Assembly (NCBI GenBank): GCA_005808475.1
Contig: SYLY01000159.1
Span: 1 to 64,000, forward strand
Source: Acidobacteriota bacterium
Lineage (GTDB): Bacteria; Acidobacteriota; Terriglobia; Bryobacterales; Bryobacteraceae
DNA: 64,000 nt
Reading direction: 5' to 3'
In this document: positions 53,112 through 61,057 of the stretch, piece after piece
Layout: each line of letters opens with the position of its first letter
Position numbering within the stretch: the first letter of the stretch is position 1
Program-made: the position numbers and the translations under genes
The notes under the pieces: generated by a model
Seen by the model: only the letters and a program-made list of their open reading frames with translations
What the model was told of the DNA's origin: nothing
The model's database searches: none

Positions 53112-53888
53112 TTACCGGGGGTGCAGATACTTCTTGAGGAAGCCACCGACAGACTTGGAGAAGTCCTCGTCCGGAGCCTCATAGTTGGCGGCGATGTGCG
53201 CCGCCATCGCTTTGGCTGCCGCTTCCGCATCCCGGCGGCACAATGCGTCGACGATCGGTTGATGCCCGGCGGCGTGTTTCTCCCGTTCCAGCAGGACCTG
53301 CTGTACCGAGATCGCGGCGGCGTTCCTGCGGTAGTAGGGCGACGCCAACGTTCCATTGGAAACAATGTGGAATGGGCCCACCACGCGAATCAGCAGCTTC
53401 TCCAATTCATCGTTGGCGGTGAGGCTCCAGATCTTCCGGTGGAGCGCCACGTCCAGAGCATCCTGGTCGGCGAGACTGTCCTGGGGTTTCTGAAGATCCT
53501 CGGCGATCGCGCGGAGTTCGCGAAGGTCGTTTTCCGTCAAATTGGGGATCGCTTCCTTGACGGCGAGTTGCTCCAGGGCGATTCGGATCGGGACGAGCTT
53601 GGCGATCAGTTCCTCGGTGAACTCGGCCACGAATTTCCCGATCTTCGGACGATCGATCAAGAGACCCTCGGCTGTCAGGAAGGTGAGCGCCTGACGAATC
53701 ACGGAGCGGCTTGCACCGAACTCCTCGACCAATACCTCTTCCTTGAGATGCTCGCCGGGCCGGTAGCCGCCGGTGTAAATCTTCTCTCGAAGCCTCTTGT
53801 AGGTGCGCTCCGCGAGGTAGTCTTTTTGCCTGGGCTGGGCGGAACGGTTGGACGAGCGGCGTTTTCCAGTCTTCTTCGCGGCGGGCAT
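53112..53888 (-). CDS. GntR-family transcriptional regulator, FCD subfamily
   Basis: 258 residues from ATG 53888; the frame is open further upstream but lacks coding character. N-terminal winged helix: KRLREKIYTGGYRPGEHL, then VLVEEFGASRSVIRQALTFL. The C-terminal FCD domain has the metal-ligand pattern Asp-x3-His (LDVALHRKIW), His (GPFHIVSNG) and His (KHAAGHQPIVDAL). FCD regulators sense sugar acids and often bind GTATAC-containing palindromes (UxuR, ExuR, NanR). As the only specific regulator beside the sugar operons, it is the prime candidate for the GTATAC sites listed here. Confidence 0.88.
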   Translation of the reverse strand: MPAAKKTGKRRSSNRSAQPRQKDYLAERTYKRLREKIYTGGYRPGEHLKEEVLVEEFGASRSVIRQALTFLTAEGLLIDRPKIGKFVAEFTEELIAKLVPIRIALEQLAVKEAIPNLTENDLRELRAIAEDLQKPQDSLADQDALDVALHRKIWSLTANDELEKLLIRVVGPFHIVSNGTLASPYYRRNAAAISVQQVLLEREKHAAGHQPIVDALCRRDAEAAAKAMAAHIAANYEAPDEDFSKSVGGFLKKYLHPR

Positions 53889-54167
53889 TGAGTCGGGAAC
53901 TCCAATCGTAACACCAATCAAGCCGGCTGCCCCCAACGGTGCGGAGTGAATTTCCGGCGAGCATGCGCAAGGGCGGCCCGGCACGTGAAATGTGGCTCGC
54001 CGCGAGTCGGGATTGTAGCCTTCGGCTCCGTCCATGCCACAAGCGCCGCATAAGACGACTCTTGGCGGAAGTGTTGGCGGCTTGACGCGGCCGGCCCCTT
54101 CACGGCGGCTGCTCCTGGATGTACAATCATTCCGCTAACAGCGGTTCGGTCCCTTTGCGAGGTGTCC
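53889..54167. other. Non-coding gap between GntR and membrane protein genes
   Basis: No convincing gene on either strand. It should hold the divergent promoters of the GntR regulator and the membrane protein. TACAAT at 54122-54127 is a possible -10 box for the latter. There is no GTATAC site here. Confidence 0.5.
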
Positions 54168-54230
54168 ATGAAGATCCAGGTCTCGATCGCCGCCTTTGCG
54201 CAGGAATACCGTGCCTCGATCAAGAGGTGA
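54168..54230 (+). CDS. Possible 20-residue leader ORF
   Basis: ATG 54168 has GAGGTG five bases upstream and opens a 20-codon frame (KIQVSIAAFAQEYRASIKR) ending in TGA at 54228-54230. Its last codons contain the AGAGGTGA ribosome site for the membrane protein that starts 7 bases after the stop, so translation of one could control the other. It may instead be the remnant 5' end of a lost gene. Confidence 0.4.
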   Translation: MKIQVSIAAFAQEYRASIKR

Positions 54231-54237
54231 TCTCCAC

Positions 54238-55758
54238 GTGCCCCCCCTGGTTCTGCTCACCGCGCTCTCGATGGCCTTCGGTTGGCGAATTCGCGGACAG
54301 TTCGGTCATGAAGCGGGAGCGGCCATCGCGGGCGCGCTCGGCGCGATGGCGATCGCGCTGCTCTCCGGCCGCCAGGATTGGCAACGCCGCGTGCACTACT
54401 TCGCGCTGCTCGGCGCGTTGGGATGGTCTTTCGGCGGCAGCATCTCCTACATGAAGGTGATCGGCTACACGCACTCGTCGGACTCGGCGACGGTCCTCTA
54501 CGGATTCGCGGGCGTGTTCCTGATCGGATTCCTCTGGGCCGGACTCGGTGGCGCGGGGACGGCGCTGGCCGCTGTGCTCGATCAAGAGAAATTGCGAGAT
54601 GTAGTGCGCGCCGCGGCCGTGGTCATGGGAGCGTGGTTCGTCGAGGACGTGTTCGTGGATGCCGTTCGCGCCCACGGCGGCCGGTCGTGGAACTGGTTCG
54701 ACAGCGACTGGATGGGCGCGACGTCCGCCGCGCTGGCGGTGTCGATTCTCGCTCTCGGCCGGCGCCGCATCGACTTCGGTGTTTCCCTCGTTCTCCATCT
54801 TGCCGCGGGCTGGTGGATCGCGTTCGGCCTACTGGTTCCGATCCTCGGACTTCACCTCAATCCTCCGCGTGGCGACAACTGGGCTGGCGTTCTCGGACTC
54901 TTCGGCGGTTGGGTGGTCTTCAGCAGGCGGCGGCGTCTGGATGAAGCCGCGCGTTCGGCGATGCTTTGCGCGATCCTCGGTGGCGCGGGATTTTGCCTGG
55001 GGCAGACGCTCAAGCTCGTCTGGATCGCCACCGGTGTGCAATGGGGATGGCACGCCACCATGGAGTGGTTCCACGGTCTCTTTCATGGCGTTGCTCTCGC
55101 GATCGCCATGGCTCCGCTGCTTCGCGGCGGCAGCGTCTCCTGGACCGCCATGCCGCGGATGGAGGTTTTTGCAGTGCTCTTCGTCGTGTGGGTAATCCCG
55201 TATCTGAACTTCCGCCGCACGCCGCCGATCTGGCTCAAACACGTCAAATCGCTTCCAGCGGCGTTCCATGGCCTCTATCTTTCCTCGAACTTCCTCCCAT
55301 CGCGAGGATGGCTGGGCTGGATCGAAATCGGCTTTGTCGCGGCCGGCGCGATCGCCGCGGCTCTGCTGGTGCGCCACACCCGCCAATCCCTGGCGCCGTT
55401 GTCCGGATCGTGGGAGAGCAGAGGGCAACTGCTCTACCTGACGTTGCTGTGGACCATGTTCGTGATCAGCACGGTACACGAGACGGCGATGCTGGAACCG
55501 ATGGTCCTGGTGATGCAGATGGGCGTGGGTCTGACGGGAGCTATCTGCATGTGGCTGCTTCTCGCATCCCCGCCCGTTCGATCCACCGCCGTCCCTGCTT
55601 GGCCCAGCCGCATACTGGCGATCGGCCTGGCCGCCGCGATCGTCGCGCCCGTGGCCGGCTGGACCGTCAAGCGCGCCCTTTACGGCGACAAGTTCGGAGG
55701 CTACTTCTACATGAACCACATTCGGTTCGGTCCGAACAATACCAACGACAAACGCTGA
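54238..55758 (+). CDS. Polytopic inner-membrane protein of unknown function
   Basis: 506 residues from GTG 54238, chosen because AGAGGTGA lies 9 bases upstream; a start at 54196 has no such site. About 12 membrane segments. Distinctive motifs are FGWRIRGQFGHEAGA near the N-terminus, GWSFGGSISYMKVIGYTHSSD, WFVEDVFVDA and HGLYLSSNFLP. I do not recognise the family; it lacks transporter signatures known to me. The charged residues inside membrane segments (Arg, His and Glu in the first motif) suggest a transport or enzymatic role. Confidence 0.75.
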   Translation: MPPLVLLTALSMAFGWRIRGQFGHEAGAAIAGALGAMAIALLSGRQDWQRRVHYFALLGALGWSFGGSISYMKVIGYTHSSDSATVLYGFAGVFLIGFLWAGLGGAGTALAAVLDQEKLRDVVRAAAVVMGAWFVEDVFVDAVRAHGGRSWNWFDSDWMGATSAALAVSILALGRRRIDFGVSLVLHLAAGWWIAFGLLVPILGLHLNPPRGDNWAGVLGLFGGWVVFSRRRRLDEAARSAMLCAILGGAGFCLGQTLKLVWIATGVQWGWHATMEWFHGLFHGVALAIAMAPLLRGGSVSWTAMPRMEVFAVLFVVWVIPYLNFRRTPPIWLKHVKSLPAAFHGLYLSSNFLPSRGWLGWIEIGFVAAGAIAAALLVRHTRQSLAPLSGSWESRGQLLYLTLLWTMFVISTVHETAMLEPMVLVMQMGVGLTGAICMWLLLASPPVRSTAVPAWPSRILAIGLAAAIVAPVAGWTVKRALYGDKFGGYFYMNHIRFGPNNTNDKR

Positions 55759-55771
55759 CGAGCCCGGGCCG

Positions 55772-56551
55772 CTACGCCGCGCGCAGGCGTCCCGCCCCAT
55801 AACCGGCGGCCAGGGAAATAAGGATCGTTGCGCCATGCCACACCAGCAGGTGGACTGCCTCGAGGTCGGGGCACGACACCTGCAGCGCGAGCATCGCGAC
55901 CGCCGAGGAGAACGCGGCGGTCAAGACGCCGGTGCGAGCGCCGTTCGTCGAGTACCCCAGCCGGGCGAATGCGTACGACGCGCCGGCGGCCATTGCCGAG
56001 AGCACAGCTCCGGCGATCAGGCATCCCTGGCCATCCGCCACGAAATCGCCGGTTGGCGCGAACGGAAACAGAGACGCCACGATTGCCGGAAATCCAACCG
56101 CGATGAGCGCCACCGGCGCTAGCGGCGCGACTCGCCGCCGGCTGCCCGGGCGGATCGATTCATGGAGACTCGCCGCCGCGGCCAGGATCGCGGCAAGGAA
56201 CAGCGCGCCCAGCAGCAACGGTTGCGCGCCGGTCAGAGCGTTCCAGCCGCGAACGCCAACGCCCCAGGCGCTCAGGCCGCCAATGATCGCCGCAACGCAG
56301 CAAGCGCCGGCCGCAGCCACCCAAACTGGCGGCACAGGCGCGACCGGCTTCAGGTCCGCGTGCAACATCGCGCGGATGCGCTCCGCGGCGCGCTCGTCCT
56401 CGCGCGGGACCGGCAGTGGGGCGAGACTCCAGGAAAGCAGGGCGGCGCAGCGGGGACAAGTGTCCATGTGCCCGCGCACTTCGGGGCGCGCGCGGAACTC
56501 CGCGGGCTCGATTCCCTCGCCGAGCAACAGGTCAACGTCCGCGCACTTCAT
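55772..56551 (-). CDS. NrsF-like (DUF1109) membrane anti-sigma factor with zinc-finger-like N-terminus
   Basis: 259 residues from ATG 56551, overlapping the sigma gene stop by 4 bases. Residues about 30-40 contain GHMDTCPRC, the His-x3-Cys-x2-Cys of zinc-finger anti-sigma factors. Six hydrophobic segments follow from about residue 78. The last part, LQVSCPDLEAVHLLVWHGAT, resembles the closing Cys-Pro and Trp-His region of DUF1109 proteins such as NrsF, the metal-responsive anti-sigma factor of Caulobacter sigma-F. That match is from memory. It would hold the sigma factor at the membrane until metal stress. Confidence 0.75.
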   Translation of the reverse strand: MKCADVDLLLGEGIEPAEFRARPEVRGHMDTCPRCAALLSWSLAPLPVPREDERAAERIRAMLHADLKPVAPVPPVWVAAAGACCVAAIIGGLSAWGVGVRGWNALTGAQPLLLGALFLAAILAAAASLHESIRPGSRRRVAPLAPVALIAVGFPAIVASLFPFAPTGDFVADGQGCLIAGAVLSAMAAGASYAFARLGYSTNGARTGVLTAAFSSAVAMLALQVSCPDLEAVHLLVWHGATILISLAAGYGAGRLRAA

Positions 56552-57159
56552 CCGCTTCCTTCTCCCCGGTCGTTTTTCAATCCGAGCGCCCGCCGGACCG
56601 CTTGGTAGGCGCGGTACGCCTTCTGCTTGACGGCGGGCGCGGTGGACTCGGTTGCGCGGGCCACGTCCTCCACGCTCATGCCTCCCACCTTCAGCATGAT
56701 CAACACCTCGCGCTGTCCCTCTGGCAATCCGTCCATCAGCGCCAGAATCTGGTCCGCGCGCAGCCGGTTTTCGATTGGAACGCGCGGGTCGGCCGACGGG
56801 TGTTCGGCCATGAGGTCGATGTTGGACTCGCGGCCAGACGAACGCTGCCAGCGGCGGTACTGATCCACCCTGGTATGCCGGGCGATCGCCAGCACCCACG
56901 GCAGCACCGGCTCGCCGGGCCGGTAGCTGCGCCTCGCCCGATGCAAGCGCAGCCAGCACTCCTGCAGCAAATCGTCGACCGGCCCGGTGCTTCCCCCAAG
57001 GGCATAAAAGTAGCGCGACAAGACCGGGTTCAGCAGGCGCACCAGTTCGTCCGCGGCGCCGGCATCGGCTTGCTGATAACGAACCATCAACGTCAGTAGC
57101 TCTTGCTGGAAGAGCCCGGTGTCCGGCCGCGATTCCCGCGCGCGGTCCGTTGAGGGCAT
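56548..57159 (-). CDS. ECF RNA polymerase sigma factor
   Basis: 203 residues from ATG 57159. Region 2: YFYALGGSTGPVDDLLQECWLRLHRARRSY, shown here in part as PVDDLLQECWLRLH, followed by PWVLAIARHTRVDQYRRW; region 4: LPEGQREVLIMLKVGGMSVEDVARATE, where the VEDVAR helix begins the -35 recognition helix-turn-helix. Overlaps the anti-sigma gene (ATGA). It lies 64 bases downstream of the membrane Fe-S gene and may be co-transcribed with it. The two GTTACC-N16-CGAA promoters at 59623-59699 are the likely targets. Confidence 0.9.
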   Translation of the reverse strand: MPSTDRARESRPDTGLFQQELLTLMVRYQQADAGAADELVRLLNPVLSRYFYALGGSTGPVDDLLQECWLRLHRARRSYRPGEPVLPWVLAIARHTRVDQYRRWQRSSGRESNIDLMAEHPSADPRVPIENRLRADQILALMDGLPEGQREVLIMLKVGGMSVEDVARATESTAPAVKQKAYRAYQAVRRALGLKNDRGEGSG

Positions 57160-57223
57160 GCCAGTCTTGTATATCCCATTCGAGTTTCGCCCGAAACCGG
57201 CGCCGGAGGCAAGATCCGCGGGA

Positions 57224-58315
57224 TCATACCAGCCTCCGGTCCGCGCGAATGCCTTCGATCTGAACCAGGGCGGCCTGCTGGGGCGCCTGGGTCCGCACGT
57301 TTTCGAGCCGCAGGACGCCCCGCGGGCACACCTCCGCGCACAAGCCGCAACCGACGCAGGAGGCGCGCGTAAAGCTCTCGTTGGCCTGCGCGTAGGAACG
57401 GACGTCGATGCCCATCTCGCAGTACTTGGAGCACATGCCGCAAGAGATGCACATGTTCTCCTTCACCGCGATCCGGTACCGGCCCACCTTCTGGACCAGG
57501 CCGAGCAACGCCGCCATCGGGCAGAAGAAACGGCACCAGACGCGAGTGCCGCCCAACGGGTAGAGTCCGACGCCGACAACGCCGGCGAGCATCGAAGACA
57601 CCATCAGGCCGTAGAAGGACTGGAAGCCCGCCGTCCACTGGACGATGGCCGGATTCGTCTTGCCGGCTCCCCAACTGATGAAGAGCATCGCCGTGAGGAG
57701 TAGACTCGCGCCCAACACCGCATGGACGGTCACCCGTTCGATTCGCCACGAGGCATTCGACTTGTCCGACAGGTGCCGCCACGGCTCGCCGAAGGTGTTC
57801 GCCAGTCCGCCGCAGCCGCAGATCCAGGAGCAATACCAGCGCTTGCCGAAGAGCGCTCCCAGCAGCGGAACCAGCAGCGCGGAGCCGAGGAAGCTGTAAA
57901 GGATGTACGGTAGCGGGAGCGAGAAGATGTACGACGGGGTCAGGTAGTCCATCTTCAGCGGCCAAAAGTAGCTGAAGTAGTACTCCGGCTGATGCAGGAA
58001 CTTCAACATTTGCGGGATCGAGAACGCGAACACGGACTGGACGAAGATCACCACGCACGTGCGAATCACCTGGTAGCGGTTGTGCCGGTATTTGCGAATG
58101 ACGTGCACGCCACCCGCCGTCACCGCCAACGTGTAGAGGAGCCCGTACAGCGTCCACTTGCTTTCGAGCCCGATCATCCGCGCGGGGACGGCGAGCCATT
58201 CGGTGAAGTAAAGGACCAGATAGAAGCCCGTGAGGATCGCGGCGAGCAGCCATGCCGAGATGCCGCGGTTCTTCACGTCATGCAAAAGCGAGTGAGCGGA
58301 GCCGGACTTGATCAT
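57224..58315 (-). CDS. NapH/CcoG-like membrane iron-sulfur protein
   Basis: 363 residues from ATG 58315, with AGGAGGG upstream. Five or six membrane helices carry two Cys motifs of the 12-cluster type (WYCSWICGCGG and VWCRFFCPMA), and the cytoplasmic C-terminus has two 4Fe-4S motifs (CISCGMCSKYC and CVGCGLCAEVC). This is the polyferredoxin architecture of NapH, NosR and YccM, which pass electrons between quinones or NAD(P)H and periplasmic or membrane targets. It overlaps the FAD oxidoreductase gene by 4 bases, so the two probably form one electron-transfer unit. Confidence 0.85.
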   Translation of the reverse strand: MIKSGSAHSLLHDVKNRGISAWLLAAILTGFYLVLYFTEWLAVPARMIGLESKWTLYGLLYTLAVTAGGVHVIRKYRHNRYQVIRTCVVIFVQSVFAFSIPQMLKFLHQPEYYFSYFWPLKMDYLTPSYIFSLPLPYILYSFLGSALLVPLLGALFGKRWYCSWICGCGGLANTFGEPWRHLSDKSNASWRIERVTVHAVLGASLLLTAMLFISWGAGKTNPAIVQWTAGFQSFYGLMVSSMLAGVVGVGLYPLGGTRVWCRFFCPMAALLGLVQKVGRYRIAVKENMCISCGMCSKYCEMGIDVRSYAQANESFTRASCVGCGLCAEVCPRGVLRLENVRTQAPQQAALVQIEGIRADRRLV

Positions 58316-59601
58316 GCCGCCCTCCTTTCCGCGCTCTGGAACGCGGCGCGCACGCTCTCGAGAGCCAGCCTTCCGAACTCCACGTCGAACTGGGCCAGGT
58401 GTAGATTGGCCACGACATGGGCCATGGACCGCCGCTCGGCGATCCACTTCTCGAACCACTTGTGGTTCCAGCGCGAGCCCAACAGATTGACGCCCACCAC
58501 GGCGCCCTCGTTTTCGACGATGCGAATGCTGGCGTCCTTTCCGGGAACGCGATGAAAAAAGGTCGTCGCTCCGGCGGGAGCCCGCGTCACTTCGCCGACG
58601 GTGGTGTACTCGATCTCGAAGAATTTGGCGCTGTTGTAGAACAGCGGCGGCCGGTAGGCGGCCGTGTCGCCGAGCATCGCTCGCGCGGCCGATTCGCCTT
58701 GCCGTTTGGCCGAGTACCAGATCTGCTCCAGCAGAGAGCCTCCGTCAGGTCTGGTGAACTCCGCGCAATCGCCGGCCGCCCAGACATCGGGCAGGGAAGC
58801 GCGGAAATCGTCCGCCACCTTGATTCCACGTCCCAGCGCCAGCCCTGGCGCGCCGCTCTTCAACCAATCGATGGCCGGCCGCACTCCGATGCACGTGCCG
58901 AGCAATTGACACGGAAACTCGACGCCCTTGTTCGTGCGGACCGACGATACGCGGCCGTCCGCGCCGGCGGTCACGCGATCCACCTCTTGTTCCAGATGAA
59001 GCCTCACGCCGCAATGGCGGATGTGATCGGAGACGATGGCGCCCTCCTCGCGGTTCAGTGCGACTGGCCAGTACCAGGAGTCGCGGACGAGGAAGTCGAC
59101 CTCTACTCCGTGATGCACCAGACACTCCACCAGTTCGACGCCGATCAACCCGCCTCCCGCCACGACGGCTTGGCGCGTGGATGGCGTCAGCCGCTCGCAG
59201 TCCGCCAGGTTTTGCAGGGAAACGAACTGCACCACGCCGTCGCGGACGGTGTCCAGTCCGGCCCAGGGCGCGCGGTTCGGGACCGATCCCCCCGCCAGCA
59301 GGAGCCGGTCATAGGCGATCTCGCGGCCATCGTCCAGCCGCACGATCTTGCGGTTCGCGTCCAGTCCGGCGGCCCAGCCGCGGATGCGCTCGATGCGTTG
59401 CGCGTCGTAGCTCTTTCGCTCGTAGGGCTCGAGGTCCCGCGGATTCATCCGGTCCATGAACGCGTACATGAGCGCGGTCCGCGAGAAGAAGTAGTCGCTT
59501 TCGCCGCCGATCACGGAGATCCGCGCGTGGCGGTCCCGTTCGCGGATCTTTAGCGCGGCCGTGATGCCGGCCACACCGTTGCCAATCATGACGTAGTGCA
59601 T
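58312..59601 (-). CDS. FAD-dependent pyridine-nucleotide oxidoreductase
   Basis: 429 residues from ATG 59601, GAGAGGA upstream. FAD-binding IGNGVAGITAALKIRERD at the extreme N-terminus, NAD(P)-binding VVAGGGLIGVELVECLVHHG near 155, and the second FAD motif DVWAAGDCAEF near 280. It resembles the NirB/rubredoxin-reductase group; there is no CxxxxC redox pair. Its start codon faces one of the two divergent GTTACC-type promoters, and it is followed by the membrane Fe-S gene. Likely supplies electrons from NAD(P)H to that protein. Confidence 0.88.
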   Translation of the reverse strand: MHYVMIGNGVAGITAALKIRERDRHARISVIGGESDYFFSRTALMYAFMDRMNPRDLEPYERKSYDAQRIERIRGWAAGLDANRKIVRLDDGREIAYDRLLLAGGSVPNRAPWAGLDTVRDGVVQFVSLQNLADCERLTPSTRQAVVAGGGLIGVELVECLVHHGVEVDFLVRDSWYWPVALNREEGAIVSDHIRHCGVRLHLEQEVDRVTAGADGRVSSVRTNKGVEFPCQLLGTCIGVRPAIDWLKSGAPGLALGRGIKVADDFRASLPDVWAAGDCAEFTRPDGGSLLEQIWYSAKRQGESAARAMLGDTAAYRPPLFYNSAKFFEIEYTTVGEVTRAPAGATTFFHRVPGKDASIRIVENEGAVVGVNLLGSRWNHKWFEKWIAERRSMAHVVANLHLAQFDVEFGRLALESVRAAFQSAERRAA

Positions 59602-59622
59602 GAAATCCTCTCTCAGCTTATC

Positions 59623-59648
59623 TTCGCGGCCAGCCGCATTTCGGTAAC
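59623..59648 (-). promoter_or_regulatory. ECF-type promoter GTTACC-N16-CGAA toward the redox/sigma operon
   Basis: On the minus strand GTTACC (59648-59643), 16 bases, then CGAA (59626-59623), 22 bases before ATG 59601. It matches the divergent copy at 59674 exactly in both boxes and spacing, and is one mismatch from the GTAACC-N16-CGAA consensus I recall for Caulobacter sigma-F. Confidence 0.7.
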
Positions 59649-59673
59649 GGGCTAATTTTCCTCGATTTTTCGC

Positions 59674-59699
59674 GTTACCGAATCCCGGACGGCGGCGAA
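59674..59699 (+). promoter_or_regulatory. ECF-type promoter GTTACC-N16-CGAA toward the bufferin operon
   Basis: GTTACC (59674-59679), 16 bases, CGAA (59696-59699), 77 bases before the precursor ATG 59776. The -35 boxes of this and the minus-strand promoter form a perfect 10-bp inverted repeat (TTCGGTAACG 59640-59649, CGTTACCGAA 59673-59682). Confidence 0.72.
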
Positions 59700-59775
59700 A
59701 TCCATTTCGACGGGCCGGAGATCCCAATGTCGGACGCCGGCTGAGTTTATCGACACCCGAAAAGGAGCATTTCAA

Positions 59776-60147
59776 ATGACACGACGCACATTCGGCGGCC
59801 GCCTGGGCGCCGCCGTGGCCGGCATCGGCGCGGCCGCTGCCGCCTCCCACCTGATGGCCGCCGACAAGAAGGCCAAGCACGTATGTAAAGGAATGAACGA
59901 CTGCAAGGGTCAAGGCGGCGGACCCAAGGGAGTGGCCGGCAAGAACTCGTGCAAAGGCAAGGGCGAATGCGCCACCGTCTCCAAGCACGACTGCAAGGGC
60001 ATGAACGACTGCAAAGGATATGGCGGCTGCAAGACCGGCGACAACGGATGCGCGGGGAAGAACTCCTGCAAGGGCCACGGCGGATGCCAGGTGCCGATGA
60101 AGGCCAAGACGTCGCGCCTGCGAGAGCGCGCCGTGCAATCGGCCTAG
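59776..60147 (+). CDS. bufA: Cys-rich bufferin-type RiPP precursor with Tat-like leader
   Basis: 123 residues from ATG 59776 with AAAGGAG upstream. N-terminus [19 protein letters not shown] ends in a MAA cleavage region; the twin arginines suggest Tat. The mature part has ten Cys in two related units: [12 protein letters not shown] plus [10 protein letters not shown], then [13 protein letters not shown] plus [15 protein letters not shown]. CKGxGGC repeats next to DUF692 and DUF2063 genes match bufferins (copper-sequestering periplasmic peptides whose Cys are oxidised by MNIO enzymes). I recall the low-complexity CKG type as the BufA2 class. First gene of the operon. Confidence 0.85.
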   Translation: MTRRTFGGRLGAAVAGIGAAAAASHLMAADKKAKHVCKGMNDCKGQGGGPKGVAGKNSCKGKGECATVSKHDCKGMNDCKGYGGCKTGDNGCAGKNSCKGHGGCQVPMKAKTSRLRERAVQSA

Positions 60148-60159
60148 CCTTACTCCAAG

Positions 60160-60182
60160 GGGCCCGCCGCGACGGTGGGCCC
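60160..60182 (+). other. Hairpin between precursor and MNIO genes
   Basis: GGGCCCGCC and GGTGGGCCC pair over 9 bp (one G-U) around a 5-base loop, 12 bases after the precursor stop. No T-run follows, so it is more likely a stabiliser or partial terminator giving excess precursor message than a full stop. Confidence 0.5.
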
Positions 60183-60205
60183 TCGCTTCACGACAAGGAG
60201 TCACC

Positions 60206-61057
60206 GTGGCGAATCGATGGAATCTGCCCGACCTGGGCTTCGGCGCCGGCCTGCGAACCGTGCACTTTCAGCACATCCTCGCCGAATGGCCCGCCGTGGA
60301 TTGGTTCGAAATCCTGTCCGAGAACTTCCTGGACACGGGTGGGCGGCCCGCCTACGTGCTGGACCTGACCGCCGAGCGCTATCCGGTGGCGATGCATGGT
60401 GTGTCGCTCTCGGTGGGGAGCACCGATCCGGTGAACTTCGAATATCTGCGGAAGCTGAAGGCGCTCGCCGGGCGCACCAAGGCGCGTTGGATCTCCGACC
60501 ACCTGTGCTGGACCGGCGTGGCCGGCATCAACACGCACGACCTGTTGCCGATGCCTTACACCGACGAGTCGCTGCGGCACGTGGCGGAGAGGGTGCGCAC
60601 GATCTCCGATTACCTGGAGCGCCCGTTGTTCCTCGAAAATCCATCCACCTATCTCGAGTTCGCCGAATCCACCTGGACCGAATGGGACTTCCTCGCCGAG
60701 TTGACTGGCCTGTCCGGCTGCGGGCTGCTCCTCGACGTCAACAACGTCTACGTCAGTTCGTTCAATCACGGCTTCGATCCCTTCGAATACGTGGACCGGA
60801 TTCCGGTGGACCGCGTCGTGCAGATCCACTTGGCCGGGCATACGCACAAAGGCACACACATTCTCGACACCCACAGCGACCACGTCGTGGATCCAGTCTG
60901 GGAGCTGTACCGCCGCGTGTACCAGCGAATGGGCGGAATCGCGACGCTGCTCGAATGGGACGACTCGATCCCCTCGTTCGACACGGTGCACGCCGAAGCA
61001 CTGAAGGCGCGATGGTATCGAACCATGCCGCAACAGGAGGCGCGAAGTGCGGCTTGA
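60206..61057 (+). CDS. bufB: DUF692 multinuclear iron oxidative enzyme (MNIO)
   Basis: 283 residues from GTG 60206 (AAGGAG upstream). The TIM barrel keeps the metal ligands of the family: GVSLSVGS preceded by His, [44 protein letters not shown] and EWDDSIPS. These enzymes use two or three irons and oxygen to remodel Cys in RiPP precursors, here presumably the CKGxGGC repeats of the upstream peptide. No leader, so modification happens in the cytoplasm before export. Overlaps the partner gene by 11 bases. Confidence 0.92.
   Translation: MANRWNLPDLGFGAGLRTVHFQHILAEWPAVDWFEILSENFLDTGGRPAYVLDLTAERYPVAMHGVSLSVGSTDPVNFEYLRKLKALAGRTKARWISDHLCWTGVAGINTHDLLPMPYTDESLRHVAERVRTISDYLERPLFLENPSTYLEFAESTWTEWDFLAELTGLSGCGLLLDVNNVYVSSFNHGFDPFEYVDRIPVDRVVQIHLAGHTHKGTHILDTHSDHVVDPVWELYRRVYQRMGGIATLLEWDDSIPSFDTVHAEALKARWYRTMPQQEARSAA

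Noticed and set aside
57160-57223. Separate GTTACC-type promoter for the sigma gene
   Set aside because: No GTTACC or CGAA pair in this gap; co-transcription from the divergent promoter is more likely.
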